Made by a program: the position numbers and the translations under genes. A DNA stretch of 64,000 nt from Micractinium sp. NFX-FRZ (Eukaryota > Chlorophyta > Trebouxiophyceae > Chlorellales > Chlorellaceae), in the NCBI GenBank assembly GCA_029339195.1, contig JAPTJF010000256.1:1-64000 (forward strand), given 5' to 3'. The notes under the pieces were generated by a model. It was given only the letters and a program-made list of their open reading frames with translations. It was not told the origin of the DNA and ran no database searches. Of this stretch, positions 44,301-54,940 are shown one piece after another (position 1 is the stretch's first letter; the number at the start of each line of letters is the position of its first letter).

Positions 44301-47300
44301 ATGTCGCTGGGCACCTCGTTGCACGGCTCCCGATCAGGAATGACCGGGCCCACTTCTCTCACACTTTCGCCACGCCCGCCACTCCGAAGCCCCCTCGCGG
44401 GCCGCCAAGCAGCTGGGAATAGATTGCGCGGCCCGCAAGCGGCTGCGAGTGGCCAAGTTGTGGAAGCGCCGCGGGCGCCAGCGCTCCAGCGGCGGGTGCC
44501 CGCCCAGCCGCTGCCGCTGCTGCCGCTTCAGCTTCGGCAGCCGCCGCTGCAGCCGCGCGAGTTGTTCAATCACCTGGTGCCCTTCCCCACCCGGCACAGC
44601 ACAGACAGCATGTTCAGCCGCAGCGCGAGCAGCCCAGGCAAGCGTGAGCAGCAGCAGGTGCAGGCGGCACCGGCACCGCAGCCCGCGGCTGCCGGCAGCG
44701 CCATCATCCGCAGCACCATCCCCGCCGCCGCTGTTCGCGACCGCCGCAAGCAGCGCCTGGTGCGGTCCCACAGGCCAGAGGCAGCCGGCGCAGCAGGAGA
44801 GTTGGAGCCAGCGGTGCAGCCGCTTGCAGCGCCAAAGGCGCCCCAACGCAGCCGCCCTTCACGGCTCAGCGCTGGCGAGGAGCAGACGCTAGCAGCCGCG
44901 GTGGCAGCAGGTGCGTGCGCTGGCTGCTGGTGGGGAGACACATGCAAAACATTGGCTTCAAGGCTGGCTCTGTGGGGTTGCTTCATGGCTCCGTTGGGGC
45001 CGTGAGCCGGCCCCCTATCCCGGGCGTGCGTGCACGCTGCCGGAATAACCTCCAGCCTGCGCAAGAGCCGTGCTGCCCAGCCAACGCTCTGCCACAGCCC
45101 CACCACACTGACCTTACCTCCTGCCGTGCCCCGCCACCCGCAGGTGGAGCTGCAGCAGCGGCAGCTGTGGTGCAGCTGGTGGAGAGCAACCGGCCGCTGG
45201 TGCACCACCTGGCGCGGCGCTTCCAGGGGCGGGGCGTGGACACGCAGGTGGGTGGGAGTGGACGGGGATGGGGGGCGGGCAGGCACGTGTTATATAGAAG
45301 GCATGTACCTGGACCCGTGTTTCTTTCGTTTGTCCGAACCTTAGGAAGCAGCCACAGCACAGAAGTAAGTAAGGTGTCTTGTTTTAGTGGCTGGCTGAAA
45401 ATGCGAGTGGCCCGTTGCTGGCCTGGCGCGTGCGCAGCCCTCCAACTGTGGGGTCCTCTTCACAGTTGACAGTGAGCAACGCGACATGGACGAGCAATCT
45501 TTTGAGCAATGGTGCATGCATGCAGTGGGCACTCCGAGCATGAGGTGTGTGGTGTGGAGTCGTGTGGTGTGGGAAAAGTTCAAGAGACAGTGGCACGGGG
45601 GTTGATTGATGGCTGTTGCAAGGCTACTCGCCGCTCTCTGGCCCCTCCTCCTCCTCCTCCTCCTTCTCCTCCAGCTCTCCTTCATCGCTATCCTCATCAT
45701 CCCTCTCAGTGTCCACCCCAAAAAACTTTGCATCAGTGAAGCGCAGCGCCGGGCGTGCTGCACGCAGCTCCGCCAGCGCTGCCTGTGCCTCCTCCAATCC
45801 CGGCTCCTTCATGCACGCCACTGGCACCTCCACCTCTTCCAGCTGCGGCAGCGTGCTCAGCGCGTGCAGCGCTGCCGCCACCCGCCTGCCAGCCGGCGCG
45901 CAGCTCTCAAAGTTGTACCAGTTTTGGTAGCCGTTGTGTGCACGGAACACCCGCAGGCGGGTGCAGCACGCCAGCACCGCTGCTGGGTCCTCAAATTGGC
46001 TCCACCCCGCTTCCAGGCCGGTCAGCTGGGTGAGCAGGGACAGCTCCGCGCTCAGCACGCCGCCAGAAGACTCGCCGAGGTCTAAGTGCGCGAGGCGGGG
46101 AAGGGTGTTGAGCACGTCTGGCAGGGGTGGCGTGCGGTCGGACAAGCTCACCGTCAGGCGTTCCAGCATGGGACAGCCTTGCATGTTCTGCGCACGTGGG
46201 CATGGGAAATATGTTACACGTAGTTAAAAGTGTGTCTAAGTAGAGGCAAGCGCAACGGCACAGCATGCACGCTGAACACTTAGTCCCTTGCTCGCTAGCT
46301 GAAGCAACTGCATCAAACACCCGCCGTACCGCCCGCTGACTGGCCGTGCCTCTGCGACCGCCAGCCTGACCGCCCCCTGAGAGGCTCTCTGCGCACTTGC
46401 AAGCTGCAAGCTATGTTGGAGAGTTATTAATAAACAAGACGTCCTTATGTTTTGTTCAATCCTCACCTCGAGGCCAACGTCCAGCCCTTCCCCCGTGGCC
46501 TTGAGCTCGGTCAGGTTGGAGAGGCGGCTGATGCCCTGGGGCAGGTGGTACTCAAGTGACATCGTGAGGTCCAACACCCTCAGCGCCGGCAGCACCGGCA
46601 GCACGCTCTGCAGAGCAGCGCAGGAGCGGGAAGTGAGAGGCTGGTTCATGGGCAGGCCTGTGCTTCAGGGCCCAGTGAGCACTGGCAAGCGCAGGCGGCT
46701 GTGGGCATGAAACCGAGCTCGGGAGGCAGTGTTGCAAGAGCAGGCGGCTGGTGTGTGGGCATGCAAAGAATGGGAGGTGCCCGCGGCCCGCACCTCTCTC
46801 AACCAGTTGTTGTCCAGCTGCAGGCACGTCAGGCTGCTGAGCCTGCTGAGCTGAGCTGGCAGGACGTCGTGGCAGCACCCTGACAGGCGCAGGCGGTGCA
46901 GGCCCGGCGGCAGCGGGTCGCCGGCCCGCACCCTGCCCGGCTCGGGACCCTCGGGACCCTGCCCACGAGTGTAGTACCAAGTGTTGACCTCAACGCCCAA
47001 TTCCTCAAGCTGCGGCAGCTGTGCTACCACCGCCAGCAGCTCATGCATGCCCACAGTGGGAAAGGCCAGCTCCAGGCGCCGGCAGCGCAGCAGGCACGCC
47101 AGCCAGGCGCTGCCGGGCGGCACGCCTGGGATGCGCAGCTGCACGGCGGCGAGCGTGGGGGCGGCGGCCGCCAGCGCGGCGGCTAGGGGCGCCCAGGGCT
47201 CTGGGCCAGTGATCGCCGTGGAATCAAATGTTTCCTCATTCAAGTCGTCGATTGCGCTGATGCCCAGCTCCGCTCTGCCGACGCGGCACAGCGCAGGCAG

Positions 47301-50300
47301 CGCGGCCAGGAAGCCGCAGAAGCGGCGCAGGCTGCGCGGGCGCCCCTGCACCACTGGTTTGTCCCACTGCAGCTCGCGCCACAGCTGAGGCAGCGCTAGC
47401 GCAGACTGCCGCCAGTCGTGGCACACCCCACGGTAGCAGCACCTGCAGCGCACGGGGCGGGCAGGTGGGTGGGCGGGCAAGGCAGGCGCAGGCGGCAGCG
47501 GGTGCACCCCGCCGCTTGGCGGGGTCCATGCCTGCTGAGGCGGGCCTTGCCAGCCCGCACGCCCAAGTCACGTGCCTGCCTTTCAGATCGAGCACCGACA
47601 GCACTCCGAGGTGCAGGTCGGTGGGAAGCAAAGCCCATTTGGCTGGCATCGTCCCTGCCAGGAGCCCGGAGGCAGAGAGGTAAAGGAGAGGGCGACAGGG
47701 TTCGTCCAAGGTGGACGGTCGCGCAAAAGCGTCCAAGGGACAAAGGCCTTGTCAGGCAGAGCTCATGCCCGGCGCACGCTGTGCCTGCCCAGTGCACCCG
47801 CCGCACACAGGGCGGCGGCACCTGCCTCACAAGTGTAGGCTGTATGCTGAATAGATCCCCCCCCTTTTGGGCCCCAATGGCTTCACACTGTCAGTTTCTA
47901 TCAACCTGTGTACGTAATTTTCGGCCCACACCAGCGCCATCATGCTGTCAGCTACAGCATGGCGCACGTCCTCAGCCAAGCCCTACCGTCCATTCTGTGA
48001 TTCCCCTGGCCACTGCCATGCTCTGAGCCTCCCCTGCCACCACTTGTTTGCTTGCAGGACCTGGTTGCCGAGGGAATGGAGGCGTTGGAGCGTGCGGCCG
48101 CCGCCTACCGCCCTGGCGGCAACGCGCGCTTTGCCACATTTGCGGCCCTCTCTGTGTGGCGGGTGAGTTTTGATGAGTGGGGCGGCAGTTGTAGATGTTG
48201 CTGGGGGACCATCTTGCTGACTGCATGTCTGCCACACCATCAACAATATCCTGCTGCCACACCATCAACAATAGCCCCCTTGGCTGCTCACAACGGTTAC
48301 CTCCCCCACCTCCGCCACCGCAGTCCATGCAACGTGGCGTGCACCAGTACTCGCGCAATGTGCGCCTGCCCGCGTCTCTGTATGCTGGTGAGTGTGACCG
48401 AGACTGACTTGCGGCTGCATGACTTGAAGCCCTGCTGTGAGGGCTGTTCTTGGTTGGAAGAGGGACGGACTGCCGCCAACCTGAGCACCTGGTCACATGT
48501 TGCACCCTGCTGCAGACATGCGCTGCCTGAGCCGCGCCCGGGACGAGCTGCGTGGGCAGCTGCAGGGGCAGGAGCCCGTCATTGAGGCGGTGGCGGCGCG
48601 CTGCGGCTTCACCGTCAGGTGAGCACCAGCACATGCTGAGCACGCCCTGCATGTGCTGCAGCCCTCCGCCCATGCTGTACTGCCTGTGCAATGCCACAGC
48701 CGGGAAGCTAGCAGCGCGTGCTTGCATGCTGGGCCCCTGCCCCGGCGCATGCTGTGCATGCTGTTCTGTGCGAGCCAGGGTGCCCCACAGTGACCATTGA
48801 GGTGCAGGCAAATGGGCCTGCTTCGCCCACCTCTTGCCTCCCATGCAACGCCTCCCCCCAACCTGCAGCCATGCCGCTCGCATACTCCGCACGATGAGAG
48901 GGGAGCGCTCCGCAGACGGCAAGCCGAAGGCTCAGGGGCAGGGCCAGGCGGCCGACGCTGCGGTGGCCGACTCGCTGGCTTTGGTGAGCGGTGCTGGCAG
49001 GGCTCCTGGGCGGTTGAGGCAGTGCTGGGAGGGCGCCTGGGCTGCCTGAGCCGTGTCCTGGCAGCAAGTGCTGCCAATGCAGTTGGAGCACAGCACGGGT
49101 GTGCATGCCATGCGTGGATTGGATGCTAATGAGAAGCACAGATGAAGAGTGACAGCTGTACAGGCTTGACTTGAGGAGCGCCTCCACCCCTGGCAGCCCA
49201 ACTCTACTTTGGTTAATCAAGTGAGCCTTTACACTGTATCAAATCTGTATCAATCTGTATCAAATGTGAGAACAAAAGCATGACCTCCCCCTCCTCCCGT
49301 GCACCTGCTGGCCTGCCCTGCAGGACTCTGCGTGCGATGAGGATGTGCAGGAGGGGGAGCAGCAGGAGCGGTTTGAGGCCCTGCAAACCCAGCTGCACTG
49401 CTTCCTGCAAGGGTGAGCTCCGGTAGCCTGGTTGTGGTTCTACAAAGCGCCAGCCTACAGGGCGTCAGCCTGCGCATTGCCGGGGTAAAGGGTGGGGGTT
49501 GAAGTGCTTTGTGCACAGCTTGCTGCAGCAGTGGGGCGGCGAGACGTGTGAGCTCACATTTGTTGACTTTCCCAGTTGGCACAGCCTGTGATGGGAGCAG
49601 TGGGGTTTGCGTTACTACAGGCACTCGAAGCGCCCACCCGCTCTTGCTCACGCCAGCTCCCCCGTGCCCTGCCTGCTTTCCACTGCAGGCTGCCCGTCAA
49701 GCAGCAGCAGGTTGTGTCCCTGCGTTGGGGTCTGCTGGATGGGAGGAAGCGGACGTTCAAGGAAGTTGGAGAGGCACTGGGCGTCTCAGGTGCGCGCTTG
49801 CACTGGTGGCGCAGTTGTTTTGCATGGGGGTCACCAGGCTGGTCACATGTGATTGCAGCTGTGCTGTGACAGTGCCATCAGGCATATCGTGAAGTCTAGA
49901 AGTCTGCATGTACCGCGCTGCGTGCGCTCTGCCCGACGCCCCGCTGCGCACTCTGCCCTCCATCCCATGCACCGCCCCACCCCACCCCGCCCCACCCGCT
50001 CGCTGCCTGCAGGATCCCGCGCCTCCCAGCTGTGCATGGCCGCTGAGCAGCGCCTGCGCTCCGAGATGGCCACACCAGAAGGCAGCGGCAGCAGCAGCAG
50101 CGGCAGCAGCAGCAGCAGCGGCAGCAGCACCACCCGCAGCAGCACCACCCGCAGCAGCACCAGCACCAGCAGTACCACCAAAACCAGCACCAGCAGCAGT
50201 ACCAGCAGCAGCGCCGCCGCTCCCACGAAGGAGCGCAGCAGCAAGAAGAAGAAAGAGAAGTCCAGCAGCCGCCTGGACAGCCCATCCGATTTCCTGCAGC

Positions 50301-50368
50301 TGCAGAGCATTGCCGCCAGCGCTGTTGGCAGCGGCACGGCTGATTGCCTGGTGGCGGCGTGGGCCTGA
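44301..50368 (+). CDS. Plastid sigma-70 factor, copy 1 (host of a nested gene)
   Basis: Specificity subunit for the plastid-encoded RNA polymerase. Nine exons: 44301-44910, 45144-45247, 48058-48162, 48324-48387, 48516-48618, 48869-48983, 49324-49412, 49689-49789 and 50013-50368, 548 residues. About 200 residues of Arg/Pro/Ala-rich sequence precede region 2 and should contain the transit peptide. Region 2 reads VVQLVESNRPLVHHLARRF, GRGVDTQDLVAEGMEALERA, then RFATFAALSVWRSMQRGV. Region 3 has IEAVAARCGFTV. Region 4 has KQQQVVSLRWGLLDGR, FKEVGEALGVSGSRASQLC and AAEQRLR. The C-terminus adds a Ser/Thr-rich tail. Intron 2 (45248-48057, 2.81 kb) holds an F-box/LRR gene on the other strand. TGTAA at 50811-50815 may be its poly(A) signal. 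Confidence 0.92.
45624..47649 (-). CDS. F-box/leucine-rich repeat protein nested in a sigma-factor intron
   Basis: Four exons: 47649-47576, 47442-46794, 46607-46467 and 46187-45624, 475 residues. The N-terminal F-box reads LLPTDLHLGVLSVLDLKGRC, then GVCHDWRQSALALPQLWREL. Leucine-rich repeats follow, for example LPQLEELGVEV, LSRLSSLTCLQLDNNWL, LPALRVLDLTMS, LSNLTELKATG, LPRLAHLDLGESSGG. The tail is strongly acidic (DEDSDEGELEEKEEEEEEG). The first intron has a GC donor (AG then GCACGT), needed for phase and for an intact F-box. The gene lies completely inside intron 2 of sigma factor 1, antisense to it. It is a distant relative of the F-box/LRR gene at 41918-43981. Confidence 0.88.
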
Positions 50369-51401
50369 TCGGCGCGCCCCTGCAGTGCTCGAGTGCCCCC
50401 ACTAGCTCGCACTGCAAAGCACTGGAAGCTACATTCGCCTCTCGTGCGCCTGAAGGCCTCGCTCCCCCCAGTTTTCGCGCCTGTTTCATGGCGTTCTAAT
50501 TGATGCGCACCTCATGTTCAGGGCGGCAGGACCTCTGCCCGCCATTCCTCGCCCAACGTTTTGGTTTCTTCCACAGCCTACGAATGAAGTGGCTGGCAGC
50601 AGCGCACCCATCCGCTGCTCCCCTGTACTGCAGCACCGATCCAACAAACCCTACCCTCTGAACCCTACCAACCTGCAACCTGAAAATCTTTGCTTTCATG
50701 CAACTCACGATCCATCACTTACTATCGCTATCATGCGCAGCCCTGCATTCCTCCCTGTGTGCTTCTCTCGACCCACCCAAGCTGCCTGTCTGCATTGCCT
50801 CAGGCAGGCATGTAAACCCGTTGGGTTTGTAACACAACTGCGAAAGAGGTGTGATGGGTTGTGGCAAACGAAGGCAAGGCTGCAGGGCGTGCCTCGCGAT
50901 TACAGAGCAGCGGGGCAGAGAGAAATGAGGAGGGGGCATTCTTTGCTTGGCGCAAGCGGCAGATGGGGCCTGGGAAGGTTGGCCGGCACCTCCCCTGGCC
51001 TGAGTGGCAGCAGCCTGCACACATCACGTGGGGAGCCGCACTCCAGCCTTTGCGCTTTTCACAGACAGTCGGTGCTGGATGATCTGCTGCAGCTGGGAGT
51101 CATTTCACTGGCATCGATTGGGGCGGGGCGGAAAGAAAAGAACTCATGCATCCCACACATGCTGCCTGCTGTGGCGCTGCGGCGGGACCATAGCGGCGCG
51201 CCCAGACCCCAACCCCAAGGCATTCGTCGCGACCTTCCACTGGTCAAAAGGGACCTACCCACATTCAAGGGCGTAGACAAACAACACGAGCGAGGCTTCC
51301 GTGGAAGGCATCAGTCCTCGAGGCTCACCGCGGCCGCTCCCAGCCTCTGTCCACCCCCCAAGCAGAGCGCTAATTCACTTCATACTTAAGATCGTGGCGT
51401 C
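50369..51401. other. Region between the two sigma-factor genes
   Basis: About 1 kb. TGTAA at 50811 and again near 50827 probably ends the first sigma transcript. A 291-codon open frame (50514-51389) has no recognisable motif. The rest should be the promoter of the second copy. Confidence 0.4.
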
Positions 51402-54017
51402 ATGGCGCTGCGCAACCCGGCGCGCGCAAGCCCGCCAGGGCTGGCCGGGCCCCGCTCCGCGGGCTTCTTCGCCCAGCCGCGGCGATCGCCGTTCCAAGGC
51501 TCCTTCATGGGCCACAGAGCATCTGGGAGCCGAGCGCGCTGCCTGCAAGCGTCTGAGGATGCCGGACCGGCTGGCGCGCCGCAGGAGCCTTGGTCAGCGC
51601 CCCAGCAGCGGGCGCCCGCCCACCTTCAGCCTGAGCAGGAGCATGAGCAGCCGCAGGATGTGCTCAATAACTCAGTTCCCTTTCACCCCCACAAAAGAGC
51701 AGGCGTGAATCCCAGCATCATAGCAACTCAGGGGCAGCCGAAGGCTCCGGTGGCCCCAGCGGCAGCAGCAGCAGCAGCGGCCCCACAGCCTGCTGCCTCC
51801 CAAACCCCCACTTCGACCGCCACTGTGCGCGAGCGGCGCCGGCAGCGGCTGCTCCGACGTGGCCCATCAGGGGCTGCGGCAGCATCAGCAGCAGGGACCA
51901 GGGAGATGGCCCAGCTGGAGCGTGCACCGCCTGAGGGGCCACGCAGGTGCGGGCCTGCCCGCCTGGATGCCGAAGAGGAGCAGGCACTGGCAGCACGAGT
52001 GGCGGCAGGTGAGCGCCAGTGTCTGGGTGGCGGCGAGAGAACCAAGGGGGATGGAAATTCGAAATCGGCAATACAGAGGCTTTCTGCCTGCCCATGCCTG
52101 AGCCTTGTTCGTGCAGCACACCTCAGGAGTCCTGAAGCCCCACATATCCCAACACCGCAGGCGGCGTCGGAGCAGCAGCAGCCATTGTGCAGCTGGTAGA
52201 AGCCAACCGCCCACGGGTGTTCGACATGGCGCGGCGCTTTGAGGGGCAGGGCGTGGCCACCCAGGTCAGTACCACACACCGGTGTGCGGGTGGGGGAGCA
52301 AGTTGCAGGATGGCTGGTTTGTGGGACTCCATCTCCATCACTGCGCTTCCATATCTTACAGTATGGTGCAGTGCATTGTGGATTTTGCTATGCCCTGCAC
52401 GCAAATCTGAGCACTAAATTCTGCAGTCTGACCCAATACAGCGCGCCCCTTCCTCTTTCTTCATGAGAGTGCAGGACCTGGTTGCCGAGGGGCTGGCAGC
52501 GCTGGAGCGTGCCGCAGCCAGGTTCCGGCCCGACAGTGGCGTGCGCTTCTCCAAATATGCCGCGCCCCCGATCCGGCAGGTGTGCGAATTCACAGCACAG
52601 GGTGGAGGAGGCGAGCGGGTGGATGTTGCAGCTGTCTGCCCAATTAAAGTCTCTCCCTTGCTCATATTCCCACAAGTTTGTACTCAACGTGCTGCAGGCC
52701 ATGCAGTACGCTGTGGTAAACTACTCGCGCACTGTGTGCCTGCCTGTGACTGTGCACTTTGGTAAGCTTGACGGCCAGTGGACGGAGGACTGTCTGCAGT
52801 TGGGCAGCGACACCCAACCCAGCCACGTTGTCATGGCATTGGCGGCAACGGTGGGGGAAGTAAGGAGCTGTGCTTGCAGATAACCCCATCTGCAGGCACC
52901 TCATCTGCATGTACCTCATCTGCATGTGCCTCATCTGCATGCACCTCTCCTGCATGCACCTCTCCTGCGCCGCCCTGGCCCTCTTGCAGACATGCGCCGC
53001 CTGAGCCGCGCCCAGGGCGAGCTGCGTGAGGAGCTGCGAGGGCAGGAGCCCAGCATTGAGGCGGTGGCGGCGCGCTGCGGCTTCACCGTCAGGTGAGCAC
53101 CAGCACACAGCACCACACGGGGGCAGCGGTGCATGCCTTGCTGCCACCACGTCTGGCTGCCTCAGCATGCGGGCGCGTTGTGTGCCGGCCGCCGAGCTTC
53201 CTCCAACTAGCCAGCTGGCTCATTGGGAAGCCTCCGTACGCAAATTTTGCCTCACACCACACACTTGCAGCCAAACTGAGGGGCTGCTCTGCTTGATGAA
53301 ACCGGAGCGTGTGGTAAACACAGCACTCGTGCCGGTAAGATTGGCTCGAAGGGCGTCAGGACGGCTGGTTGGGGGCTGGCCGTGCGTTTCACATGCCTCG
53401 CCAGCGCTACCTGAGCCACTCCCACCCTTCTCCTGTGCATGCGCTCTCTGCCCCGCCTGCAGGACGCGGTGTGCGAAGAGGACCCCCAAGAGCAGCAAGA
53501 TTCGGTTGAGGCATTGCACAGCTTGATGCAGGCGTGAGTGACGTAGTGGGGCCGTGGGGAGGCTGGGGCTGGGGCTGGGAGGGGGCCGGGCCTTTGTGGG
53601 GGGACGAGGGCTCAGGGGCAAGGAAAGGATTTGATTGATGCAAGCTTTGGCTCGCTCATGCCTGCCCCTCCTCCCGCTTTGCCCACTGCCGCCTGCAGGC
53701 TGCCCGAGAAGCAGCAGCTGGTAGTGTCCCTGCGCTGGGGGCTGCTGGACGGGAGGGAGCGGACATTCACGGAAGTTGGGGAGGCACTGGGCATCTCAGG
53801 TGCGCACCTTGACAAACCATTTCCGGCCGGCAGCTTGCCTTGCCTCCCGGAAAGTGGCATTTTGGAACGCACGCTGCTTCCCCCATCAACACCTATAACC
53901 TTGGCTTGCCTGCCTGCAGCGGGGTGGGCATGTAGGCAGAACAACATGGCGATAAAATCGCTTCGCTCTGCGGTTGCCAAAACTCGTTCAGCGGTGCCAG
54001 AGCAGCCCCCCCCGTAG
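51402..54017 (+). CDS. Plastid sigma-70 factor, copy 2
   Basis: Tandem paralog of the preceding gene with the same intron positions and phases. Nine exons: 51402-52008, 52161-52264, 52475-52579, 52698-52761, 52990-53092, 53271-53334, 53463-53533, 53699-53799 and 53920-54017, 438 residues. The four exons that follow the first (104, 105, 64, 103 bases) match copy 1 in length. Region 2: IVQLVEANRPRVFDMARRF, GVATQDLVAEGLAALERA, RFSKYAAPPIRQAMQYAVVN. Region 4: KQQLVVSLRWGLLDGR, FTEVGEALGISGAGWACRQN, then MAIKSLR. It lacks the Ser-rich tail of copy 1, and its intron 2 is only 210 bases with no nested gene. A 15-base minisatellite lies in its fourth intron. Confidence 0.9.
52891..52965. repeat. 15-base minisatellite in a sigma-factor intron
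   Basis: Five units of TGCATGTACCTCATC with small changes, just upstream of exon 5 of sigma copy 2. Confidence 0.9.
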
Positions 54018-54940
54018 CCAGCCCAGCATCAGCAGTGGTCAGTAGCCCCCGTGGCGCAGCCGCGGCGCCGCGAGAGCTGGGATCGCCGACATGCACTCAA
54101 CCGAGCCCGGACAGCAGCTGAGTGGCGATGGCAGCAGAGGCCCGGCAGCATTGGCGTTGGCACCCAAGCTGGCTGCTGAACCCTGTGATCCCAAATGCAT
54201 TCCCTCTCGCCCTCACTGGCGCCTCCTTACAATGAGGGCACGTCATGCCTCACGATGTGTGAACCCGTGTGTGTTACAAAACCGTGACGGAGGGGAGACT
54301 GGGATGGTGGAAGGGCGGGGCTCCAAGGCAAGAGAATCACGGCTGCCATCCGAGGGGAGGGAGGGGCAGGGCCGAGGGTGGGACGGGGGAGAGGCGGGGA
54401 GCAGGGAGCAAAGGCGTGAGGAGAGCAGGGTGGGGAGCTTGCAAGGAGGGGGAGGGAGGGGGTGTCGGAGCGGGGCCCACCCCCTGCTGGTGCGTGCAAG
54501 CAGCACAGGAGGGGCGCACGCAGTGCATCCAGCATTGCCCTGGCACGCGCTGTGTGTGCGTCAAACACTCGAGAGGTCGTCTGGAAAAGGGGTGAGTGAA
54601 GGGAGGTCAAGAAGGAGTGTAACGAGGGGAGCGAGGGCGGGGGCAACCTCACCGCTGCGTGTCAACAGTGTGCGCACTTGGGCAAGGAGGGAAGAAAGGA
54701 GGAAGCAGGGGAGGGGCTGCACATGCTATCATACAGGAGGGGGTGATGGGCTGCCGCGCTGCGTGCCGTGAAAGCCGCAGCAGGGTGGGGTGGGGTGCAC
54801 ACGGGGGCGGCAGAGAGAGTATCAGAGGTCGGCGTGCCTGCCACGGCGGGGGCAGGGTGGTGGGGGCGATCGGATGGCAGTGCTGCTTTTTAAACATGGT
54901 AGCGGGGATGGGTGCGTGGGCAGGGATGCGGCCGTGCACA
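54018..54940. other. Convergent intergenic region, purine-rich
   Basis: About 920 bases between the sigma copy 2 and bromodomain stop codons. From 54280 to 54480 the plus strand is G/A-rich and low-complexity. TTACA near 54228 and 54274 and TGTAA at 54618-54622 are possible poly(A) signals. No coding evidence was found. Confidence 0.45.

Noticed and set aside
50514..51389. 291-codon open frame between the two sigma genes
   Set aside because: It starts with ATG but shows no domain, no hydrophobic or helical pattern and odd composition. Long chance frames are common at this GC content, and the stretch includes the probable poly(A) site of the upstream gene.
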